Both the position numbers and the translations under genes were made by a program. This document shows positions 50,405-61,200 of a DNA stretch of 64,000 nt, piece by piece. The notes under the pieces are model-generated. The model made no database searches. It was not told the DNA's origin and saw only the letters and a list, made by a program, of their open reading frames with translations. How positions within the stretch are numbered: the first letter of the stretch is position 1; every line of letters starts with the position of its first letter. This DNA comes from Brasenia schreberi (lineage: Eukaryota > Streptophyta > Magnoliopsida > Nymphaeales > Cabombaceae): NCBI GenBank assembly GCA_036023115.1, contig JAYKKT010000089.1, positions 15,060,501 to 15,124,500 on the forward strand, in the 5' to 3' direction.

Positions 50405-51720
50405 TTTCATATGTTTCCTCTTCAGTTTGGATTTGTGATTATGAACCTAAATTATGTCTAAATTGATTGATCAAGCGTTCCTATGAATGAACTTTTGGTG
50501 CTTCTATGGAGCTGCACTAATAAGTGGAAAGCAATATAGATAACACCATCTTCGGATCAGACTAACCATCATACAAGTGGGTTATATTGTAAATAACGCT
50601 TTGAATAGATACAACTGTTAGGACTTTGCACCATTCTCTTGAAGGTGCACTCCTAATGTCAATAATGCAACTCTTCATGAACATTGCTGCTGTGTGGAAC
50701 AATTTTCACCTTATTGCTGACTTCGATGTTTTCCATCGTTAGAACACTATCTTTTCTGCAGTGCTATTTCATATGGGCTTCGATCACTTTTACTGAGTTG
50801 TTGTAATTAGATTTGAATTTCAAATTAGGTACAGATGGAGGTGGTAGTGGATCCGACTAAACATGTAATTACATGATCTCCAAGAAAATTGATGCTGTTA
50901 GATTTGGATGTAAAGTTTCAGACACATTTCAATATGCTCAATTAAATACCGTTAGTTTTGTTTATATGAACCCAACTAATGAGTTTCTGATTCAGCTTGT
51001 CATGTTTAAACTGAAACATGCACACGTCTTATTCAGATTATGGAGCTCAAATTTCATCTGGAATAATAAACGCCACTACATTTATAGCTCGTACATCGTT
51101 CTATTTTATCTTGAAACGCATATTTATGAAGTAAATTTGTCGCCGGACCGGGATTCTCCCTTTTCTTTTCCGTTCTTTAAACTAATAACGGCTTTCCACA
51201 AACAAAACCTCTTCACACGTTTCACTGTCAAAAGAATTTAAGGAATAAAACGAACCAGCCGAGCTCAAGCCTACGTCTAAACAAGTTCGACTACGACCTG
51301 TTGTTGACGAGTTTTTGCCATATTGGACTCCAGCAGAGAAGACCATGAAACCCTTTTGACAAACATACTCACAAAAGTAGTCAAACAAACCAAGTTTACA
51401 CCAATGAGCAACAGGGTTTAAGACTTGAATTTAGCTGGCTCCATTCATAAATTTTCTCGGCTACTCACAAAAATACTTCAAGGTATATGCTAATGCAATA
51501 ACCAAAGCCAAAACCCAGCGTTAGCAAGGCCAACCGAGTCAGCTACATGGATTCTCAGTTGCCATTGAACTATTTTAATGCAAGAATATGAAGAAAAGGG
51601 TCCTCAAACGTTAGTTCGGATTTCCTCGATCACCATTCCCATGTTTCAGAAAATAGTTAGAGGCAAGACGAACTTGTCACCGAGCTGGTTAACACGAAAA
51701 TAGGAAACTGAACAATTTTT
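50405..51720. other. 3' UTR of the TIGR01589-domain gene and intergenic sequence
   Basis: The first few hundred bases after the stop are probably the 3' UTR. A short motif GAGTCAGCTACATGGATTCT near 51535 matches the end of RTE LINE copies on the minus strand, so a small LINE or SINE scrap may lie at about 51510-51600. No gene was recognised. Confidence 0.4.
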
Positions 51721-51724
51721 AAAT

Positions 51725-52997
51725 TAAGAGTTGAATATAGTTTGTGCTTATGCACTCGAAGTAGGACTAGAAGATAGTATAAAGATGGTTTTTTGGGAGG
51801 AGTTGGATAATGTGATTAAAAGAATTCTACAAAGGGAGATGATTTGTTTAGGAGGAGACTTTGGATATATCAGTAAAGAGGCATTACTATATCAAGGTAT
51901 TCATGAAAACTTTGGTTTTGGGGATATAAATGAGGAAGGTAGGGAGATTTTAAATTTTGCTATGACATTTGATTTTTTTATAGTCAATAACATCTTAAAA
52001 AAATGAGATGAATATTTAATTACTTATAAGAGTGGCTTATCACAAACACAAATTGATTATTTTATTTGTAGAAAAAAAGATAGAGCTTGTTGTAAAGATT
52101 GCAAGGTAATTCTAGGAGAAAGCTTAATAACCCATCATCAACTTTTAGTTATGAATTTACAGGTAAAAAAATAGAAAAAGAAGAAAAGAGTGCATCGAGT
52201 TGTTCGAACTAAATGGTGTAACCTCAAAAGTGAGAAAGAAGGTATATTTAAACAGAAAATCCTTCGATAAAATGCTTAGAATTATGTTGATACACCTTGT
52301 GACATGTGAAACAATATGACTATACATATTAGGAAAGTGACGAAAGATGTGTTAGGTGAATCTAAGAGAGGAATACTGGTACAGAAAGAAGCTTGGTGGT
52401 GAAATGAAGTAGTGCAAAATAAAATAAAGGCAAAGAAGGCACTTACAAATTACATTATACTAAGAAAACTAACGAAACTTTAAAGACATAAGAAAGCAAA
52501 GAAAGAAGCGAAAAACACCGTCAGTAAAACAAAGCTAAAATTTGGGAGAATTTATATAAAAAACTCAACTCAAAAGAGGGTGAAAGATATTTTTAGGATA
52601 GGTAGGGCTAGAGATAAGAAAACTAAGGATATTAATTTTGTTAGACCATCAAAGACAAGAATGAGAAAATTCTAGTGGCAAATGATGATATAAAAAATAG
52701 ATTAAAAAATTATTTTTATAAGTTTTTTAATAAAAATAAAGATGTTAGTATTAGCTTAGGAGAGTTAGAAAAATCATAAAAGTATATAAACCACAATTTC
52801 TACCGATGTATTGAAAATGATGAAGTTAAAAAGACTTTTAAACATATAAAGGGTGATAAATCGGTAGGACCAGACAATATTTCTATAGAAGTTTGGAAAA
52901 TCCTAGGAGAAATCACTTGGCTCATAAGACTATTTAATGAAATATGAAGAAACCAAAAGATACCCGAGGAATGGAGAGTGAATACACTTCTGATCGT
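51725..52997 (+). mobile_element. RTE-type LINE, 5' portion (endonuclease and start of RT)
   Basis: The apurinic-type endonuclease part reads NIVCAYALEVGLE, LGGDFGYI, NEEGREILNFAM, ITYKSGLSQTQIDYF and CKDCKVILGESLITHHQLL. These match RTE-clade endonucleases in order. The start of the reverse transcriptase follows (KGDKSVGPDNISIEVWK, IPEEWRVNTLLI). Several stops and frameshifts make it inactive. The homology stops abruptly at about 52997 and resumes at about 56872. Confidence 0.75.
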
Positions 52998-55900
52998 AGG
53001 AATATTGTTTGTCCTGAGAAGCATGCCGATAGTATTTTTTAAGTTTACTATTTTAGTTTTTTTTTTTCTCTTTGAAATATGGATGATAAAGAGATATTTA
53101 ACTTTCATTTAACACTTTCGAACTATAAGACATGAACCCAATTTATAGAAAATTATCTATATTTCAAAAAGTTACGAGGCTATGTAAGTGGTTCGAAGGT
53201 AAAACCCTCTATTAATGCTACACTCGAGCAAAAAGAGAAATATGAAAGAGGTCATACAACAATCTTATTGGTTCTTATAAAAATTTTCATATTCAAAGTG
53301 ATGTGACTCATAAAATGATATTAAGAAACAAATTGGTCTCACTTAGACAAGGAGATAAAGGAGTAAATGAATTTTTTAGCGAATATTCCAATATTTGGAA
53401 TCAATTATATAACTATAAAAAGAAATGTACATAATGTCTTAGTGAAAGACAATGTATGGATAATGATGATCTTTTATATCAATTTCTAAGAAGTTCTTGA
53501 GAACAATTTAAAGGGGTAAGATCATCTCTTATCAATAAAAAATCTTTTCCTACAAAAGATGTGCTTACCAATGTAACACAATTTTTGGAAAACCTTTATC
53601 ATGTGTTTATACTGCGAATGTAACACAATTGAGTGTTAATAAAATTGGTGATTTACAAAACAAAAATTTTAAAGTTTTCAAAATTAGCATTGTTCCAAAA
53701 TTAAGTTTAAACTTGCTTTTTGTATCTCAAATCTCAGATAAAAATTGTGTTATAACTTTTTCATCCACAATATGTATTATATAAAATCGCCTCTTGAAAA
53801 AGGTGATTGGTCGTGGCTATAGAGAGGACAAACTTTATATTATGGACGACCTACATAACATAAGATATTCTAATGTCATCACTATTGATACCCTCCTATG
53901 ACATAACAGATTAAGACATCTTAATATTAAAAAATTGTATCAATTTCCTATTGTAATAAATAATATTAAATTTTTTTCTTACAAACATTTTCTACTTGAC
54001 AAAATGCAACATCTACCTTTTTTGAACAAAACACACATCTCTACAAAACCCTTTAAAATTATACACTCGAATGTACGGGAACCGACCCCCATTTTATCCA
54101 AAGGAGGGATTTCCTACTATATTATTTTCATAAATGATTTTACTAGGTATAATGGATATATCTTTTAAAAGCAAAATTTGATGTCTTTCAAAATTTTGTT
54201 ATCTTTCATAATCTTGTAAAAAATAAATTTGATTTCAAAATCAAGATTTTTAGATTGGATTTAAGGGGAGTTTATGTCAAAAGAATTTAAAAACTATCTC
54301 GATAAATGTGGACTTATACGTCAAACCTTTTACACTAAGACTCCCTAACAAAATGGTATTTTGAAAAATAAACATCGACATATTTTTGAAGTCATAAGAA
54401 CCTTGCTTTTATCAAGTGGTGTTTCTAAGAATTTCTGGACAGAAGCTATTATTACTGTAGTTTATTTAATTAATCGAATACCCTCTTCGATTTTACAAAA
54501 TTTGTCACTTATAGAAAAATTGTTTAAAGTTTCTCTCAACTATTCTACATTGTGTACTTTTAGATGCAAATATTTTGTTTACACTGACAAAGATAAAAAA
54601 CTATCCTCTCATGCCATAGAATGCGTTTTTCTAAGATATGTAATAAATAAAAAAGGGTATGGATATTATGATTGTAAAAATAACACTTTATGTATCTCGA
54701 GATGTGAAGTTTTTTGAAAATGAATATGTTTTTAAAGGCATGGATGATATTAGTTCTATTGATGACTCCTCGTGTTCCTTCTTGAATGATATTTTAGGTG
54801 AAGAGGTAATTCAAGTAGAAAATGACCTTGATGAACATATGACTTCAAGACATCCTGGTACACCATTTTGATCAATATTATGTTAAGAGAACTGTGCCTA
54901 TTCCTAAAAGGTCAAACCGTGATTCTAGACATCTTGAAAGGTTTGTTTCTTATGATAAATTTTCACCAAGGCATAACACCTTTGTAACAAATATTTTAGC
55001 TATAAAGAAACCTAGAATCTTTAAGGAATCTCAGTTATCACAAGACTGGATTTATGCCATGAACGAAGAGTTGGATGTCAAACTTAAAATGTTGTCTCTG
55101 GACCATCAAACAAAAAGACTTTAGGTTGTCGGTGGGTGTATAAAATTAAGACTAATGGTGACGGTTCATTAGATCACTATAAAACTAGATTCGTTGTCAA
55201 AGGTTACTCAAAGGAGTATGAAATTGATTATGAAGAAACCTTTGCTCTAGTGGATAGAATGACAACTATTAGAATACTTATAGTTGTTTGTGTAATTCAA
55301 CATTGAAATATCTATTAATTAGATGTTAAAAATGCATTTTTCAATGATTGGTTGAAGGAAAAAGTATATATGTAACTTAATCCTGATCTCAATCTTCCTC
55401 GAAACTAAGTCTTAAAGCTTAAAAGAGCTTTGTATGGTATCAAACAAGCTCCCAAAGCTTGGTTTGATAGAATAACTAAATTTATGACATTGCATGAATT
55501 TTCTATCCATTATACTAACACAACTTTGTTTATAAGAAAGTCATCTCTATGTATTATTATTCTTTTGTTCTACGTCAATGATATGATTATTACAAGTAAT
55601 GATAATTTCGGTATTTAGCAAAGCAATAACTTGGTAAAATGTTTGAAATGAAGGATTTTGGCCAACTTTCTTATTTTCTTGATGTTGAGATAACTCGTGA
55701 TGATAGAGAATTTTTTTTATCACAAACTAAGTTTACTAACGATATTGTTCTTAGATCAGAAATTACAAATGACAAAGTTATTGAGATACCTAAGGTAATC
55801 AACCAAAAAATGTGCCTAATTGATGGAGAACTTTTGAGTGATCCCACACCTTATAAATTGATGGTTGGAACACTCACTTATCTTATCATAACACGGTAAG

Positions 55901-56865
55901 ATATTGCTCATGTTGTTCATACTGTAAGTCAATTTCAACATGCGCCCAACTAGTGCATATGAGTGTTGTTACGAGGATTGTTCGTTATATTCGACAAACC
56001 TTAACCAATGGACTATTTCTATCATCTTTTTCTTTATCTCAGTTAATCACATATACTAATACTGATTCGGGTGGTGATGTAAATGACAGACACTCTACCA
56101 CCGGCTATTGCATTTTCCTTGGTCACTCTCTCATCTCATGAAAATAAAAGAAACAACAAAATGTGTCTCTTTCCTCTAATAAAGATGAATACCGTGCAAT
56201 GGCCAACACAATCACCAAACTAACTTGGCTACGACGATTACTTCATGATTTGGGCATACAATTGAAAGCTCCTCCAATCATGTACTACGACAACAAAAGT
56301 GTTATGTATATAGCTAACAATCATACCTTTCAGGATCGTACAAAGCATATCGAGATAGACTGTTACTACGTTCATGAAAAACATCTACAAAGCAATTTAG
56401 TATTACAATTTTAAAATCAGAGTATCAACTTACAGATGTGTTCACTAAGTTATTACCTGTTCCTCGATTTCAGTTTTAGTTTTTGATTGACAAACTTTAG
56501 GTCATGGAGTTGTCAGTTGAGGGGGGTATTAAAAAATGGGCTGCTCGAGCCTAACCCTAGGTAGTCAGGGCCAAGGCCCTTGAGACCACTAACCGTTGGG
56601 TTGGTTGTGACCAACCCCCATCAACTCTCTTCTCATGTACTTTCCCTAATTCACTCTTGTAATCTTCTATAAATACCTTACTCATGTATATAATTTTCCC
56701 AGCCTTTTGTGACTAAATAATATTTATTTGTTTTCACTTCATTATGCCTTTGTTGCATATGTTTTATAACTTTTTTTAAAGCTTTGTGATTGACTTTTTC
56801 GAGTGATATTCACTAATCTTGTGATATTACATTGAAGCGTCAACTTCATTACAATTGCATCTCTC
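52998..56865 (+). mobile_element. 5'-truncated degenerate Ty1/copia element inside the LINE
   Basis: Copia blocks run left to right: gag (about 53150-53590), protease and pre-integrase scraps (53600-53930), and integrase (53935-54500, with LIHSNV-like and FWTEAIITVVYLINRIPSS). Reverse transcriptase follows (about 55040-55880, with MYGIKQAPKAWF, LFYVNDMIIT and DPTPYKLMVGTLTYL), then RNase H (55950-56414, with STTGYCIFLG and DNKSVMYIANN). A polypurine tract (GTTGAGGGGGG, about 56516-56526) precedes TATTAAAAAATGGGC, probably a mutated LTR start, so a 3' LTR may span about 56527-56865. No matching 5' LTR was found near 53000. Many stops. Confidence 0.75.
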
Positions 56866-56871
56866 AAAAGT

Positions 56872-57440
56872 AAAGTTTTAAATATCTAGGGTCAATTTTT
56901 CAGAGTAATGGAAGAATTGATAGAGATGTAACACATAAAATTAATGCTGGTTGGTTAAAATGGAGAGCAACATCAAGTATTCTTTGTGATAAAAAGATAT
57001 CATTAAAGTTAAAAGGTAAATATTATAGAACAACAATCAGACCTGCCATGTTTTATGGTTATGAGTGTTGAGCAATTAATCATGTATAAAAGATGTGTGA
57101 CAAAAATGATGATGTTGAGATGGATGAGTGGTCATACAAAAAAAAGACCGTACACATAATGAGGTTATTAGAAACAAATTAGGAGTGACCATGAGGGAAT
57201 ATTGTTTAAGATGGTTTGGACATATAGAAAGAAGATCAAAAGAATAACCTTTAAGAAGGTACGAAAAACTAGATTTTGAAAGTATTAAAAGAAGTAGAGG
57301 ACAACCACAAAAGTATTGTAAAAAAATAATAAAGAATGATTTAGCTTATTGTGAGTTAACTCCTAACATGACACATGGAAACAAAGAATCCATGTAGCCC
57401 ACCCCTATTAGTATAGGAAAAGCCATAGGTATTGTTGTAT
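56872..57440 (+). mobile_element. RTE-type LINE, 3' portion
   Basis: It resumes with [33 protein letters not shown] and [14 protein letters not shown], then the tail blocks [20 protein letters not shown] and a NDLAYCELT-like segment. It ends with AAAGAATCCATGTAG and a TTGTTG-type terminus. It is the same family as 44352-44725. It is probably the far half of the LINE at 51725-52997, with the middle of the reverse transcriptase (roughly 200 codons expected) missing. Confidence 0.75.
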
Positions 57441-58256
57441 GTTCGTCCACAAGCATAACCCATTGGAGCCCCAATTCTTTTTATAGAAAATTCGAACTAA
57501 ATCAATAATCTTGTTAAGATGCATCTGCAACTAAGAATGGAATGAGATGAAGTCAACACAAAACCATGATATGAAGAAACAAGTCCTTCCAGCACAGAAC
57601 CAAAAGGACCCCTTCCAAATTTCCGCGTAGCTTCCTTGTATCAAAACTGAATAAAGGTAGTTGCAGAGCAGCAAAAGAATTTCGATGATAGCTGGGGCAA
57701 CCAGATCACGAACGTTGCTTCTGCCATCGAGGAATTGCATGTAGCACATTTACAGTCGGCGTACAACGGGTTGAATACCTGCTAGTCTAGACTTGTCAGG
57801 AAACAAGCTGGTAAAAGAGGCGTCTTTCTCTTCTGAACACTCCCAGATGCACTTTCATGAGTTCTGCATAACAAAGAAGGATGTCCAATGTCCAATCACA
57901 ACAAAGTTGCAATAGATTTAGTATCTATGCAGTTCCGTTGTATTAAGTTTCATACTCGAGTAACTCAAATCCATCATTATGGGTTTAAATACAAGACACA
58001 AGTTCAAGAAGAATTTCAACGTGATGCTCACTGTTTTTTTCTCGGTTTTGTCTTGAACCGTAGACATAAATGCTACCAAACAGCACCATCCATTAGGCCA
58101 GAGAACAGTAAGTTTGCTAATTTTTCTACTTAAGATCATTAGTCTTGATCTGTTACCGACGAAAGGGACTGGTGTCATTAAGTACAATAATCATTCTAAA
58201 CATCAGTGATCAAAAGAAAGTGATACAAAATGAAACTTTGGACAAGATGAGAACCT
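57441..58256. other. intergenic and 3' UTR of the F-box/SNF2 gene
   Basis: No independent gene is supported. The stretch just below 58257 is probably the 3' UTR of the minus-strand helicase gene. Confidence 0.45.
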
Positions 58257-61200
58257 TCATGTGTCAGATTTCATATGTACAATGTTGAGCCGAGCAAGAT
58301 AGTTGCTCTCTGCAAAATCATGCAGTGTTCGATGAACTCTAATGCCTCCATGGTTATTTCTATCCGCTTCCAGCTTCAACGCCTTTTTGCACTCAATTGG
58401 ATCCTGGAGGAGAATCAAATAAGATTGTGAGATAAAGAGCTTGTGAATGAACAAATAAAACTAATAAAGAAATATACAAAATATAAACTCTTACTCGGGT
58501 GCAATGAACAACAAAAACAACCATTAGGAATAAACAGACATACTGATCGACTGAACTTTGTCCTTAATTTAAATGCAATAGCATGGGGTATGAAACAAAA
58601 AGAAAATACTACTCATCTAAACACCTAGACCTGCAAAAACTCCAGCATTTGCTCCTCAATGGTTCCACGCATAGCCAATGTTTCCACGTAAACAGGACGG
58701 GTAGCGCCCATTCGGTGAGCCCGACTAATCACTTGTTCCTCCATACTGCATGTACAGAGAAATACAGATAACAACATTATAATGGGATACATAACTTCTA
58801 GAGCTTGAATCTATCTTTCAGAAAACAACTGCAAAAATTAAAAATATCTAAACATTTATCACAGATTCATCGTTATTTATCATGGATACCTTAGGATCTC
58901 TTGGGCATTGGGGTACACTTACAGTACTCTTTTACGTAAAAGGTTAACACAACAATCTAAAATAAATGTGTCCTCACCACTTGAGGCAGGAAAGTCTTAA
59001 AACAAAATAGCCATACAACTTTTCCACCAGTGTAAAACATATTTGCCTCTTTTATCACAGGGTCAGCATGCATAAACAATGACAAAGCTGACGTTGGATG
59101 AGAACGGAATTTATCAACAAAAGAGAGTGACAAATGTTTGTGAGTAACACGTTAAACGCTATTTACTATTATAAAATCAAGTGGACCATGTTGATGAAGT
59201 AACAGAAGCAACAAACATTACCTTCTATCCCAAATAGGTTCCATTAGAAATACATGTGTGACGAAGCTCAAATCTAAACCCAAGGCTGCACTCCCGTCCA
59301 TCAACAAAGCCATGCAGTTTGTATCATATTGAAAAATCATCAATGACCTCATCTGAGAAAGTCTAACCGAGTATAAGTACAAAGTTAAGTTAATAAAGTA
59401 GAAATATAAAGTACTGTGCAGGCTCAGACCTTGTTAGCAGAATGCATTGGGCTGTACATCCCACAATATTTGATACCGGCAATCGTCAACTGAACCAAAG
59501 AAAGAAAGACATTAATGAATCCAACTCAGTGAAACATGTGATAAACATGTTGGAGTACCTGTTGTTCAATGACGTGTATGTGCTCGAGAAATTGTGAAAA
59601 TATAATAACTTTCTCTGGTTTATCCTCCTGGTTCAGAACCTCATCCCAGTGTTTCCTTGTGGCAGATAGAAACTTCTGCTCAGATTCTGGATTGTCCTGA
59701 TCTTGGCAATAACCCATTTTCCTATTGTTGTCCTGCAAAGTTTTCAACCTTCCTACAAGGTATGAAACCTTGCTGCTTGATGTTGCATGCCAATCAGGGT
59801 CCCAGTTATCCTGTAAGAGATCCAGATATTTTTAGATGCGCTACTAATCCTTGGCCATGCACAAGAGGCGAAACCAGAAGGATACCGGCAAAAGTCACCT
59901 CACCTGCTTATATGATGGTTGTAACTCAATAAGGTCTTTAGGTACAGGCCATTTGGGATTGGGATTTTCTGGTCGAGCGATTATTTCAGGACTCTGCATT
60001 TCATAGGCGTAACCACATCCTGGATATGTACATTTTTCACTATCCAGGGAAACACAACAAAGGCATAATAAATGCCTACAAGGAGTGATAACAGGTAACC
60101 GGCACCATTCCCTACATCTGAAAAGGTAAAACATCGTCAAATACTTACAGGGTGAATGGAAACTGAACGTCAAAAAGCATGTAACAAAATCGATTGAAGA
60201 ATGCCCACCTGAAACAACTTCCACCATTCAACAGAGCATGTCTTATGAAAAGGTACTCTTCTGAAACAGGGTACAGACCATGTTGTACTAGAATATCCAT
60301 TGTTTCCTGGATATCCCCACCAGCCTCGGTTACTTTGATATGCCCCGCCACACAACATGATAGTCTGACATTCCTGATTGTATTACTACGAAATTTCCAC
60401 TGCTTAGGATTTAAGAGAGACTCAACATGAGAAGGATCGTTCCAATCAGCCATGAGAATGTTGCGCCTAACGGTAGCAACAAGTTCATTATAACTCTTTG
60501 CGTGCTCTTTTGTAAAATGAAGAAACACCACTCTCTTAATACAAGGAGGAATAGTTTGAAGGTCAACTTTCCTCGCACTGATCATGCACTTACGTAAAAG
60601 TTCTAAAAGACGTGATCGTCCTTCCTCCATCTCTGCCTCAAAAGGTCTAAGAATACCAAACTCCCATGATTTCTGATATTTCCCATACGCCTCCTCATGC
60701 AGGAATTTCAGCATGGGATAAAGATGAGCCACCTGACTGTTAGGAGTGTTTGGAGTTGGTGTTCCAGTTAACAACCATCGCTTTGAAGCTGCCAATGAAA
60801 TGGCCATCTGCAATTTATTTGTCATGTTGAGGCTTGAACCAAGAGTGTGGCCCTCATCCAGCATTATTCTGAGCCAGTGTATCTGCATTAAGACACTCCT
60901 GCTACGATGGCCCCATTCAGCACTCAAACGAGTAAAAGTTGTAATTACGATGTCATAGTCCCAAGCAAGATTGTGAACACGAGGTTTCTTATGATCAGCC
61001 CATACATAAACCCGCAACTGACCAGGACTAACATGCTTTGAGATCTGGTTTTTCCAGTGGTCTACCAAATTTGCGGGGACGACAATGAGGGTTGCCCTAG
61101 ACAGATACAATCTGAATATATCTAATGGCTTCGTTAAAGCAATCTGTAGTGCCATTGTGTCAAATTCCAAGTTATACAGTGAGCTCGGATAATACCATCT

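Noticed and set aside
52800..53108. 102-codon minus-strand frame
   Set aside because: Opposite the LINE reverse-transcriptase block, which is recognisable on the plus strand.
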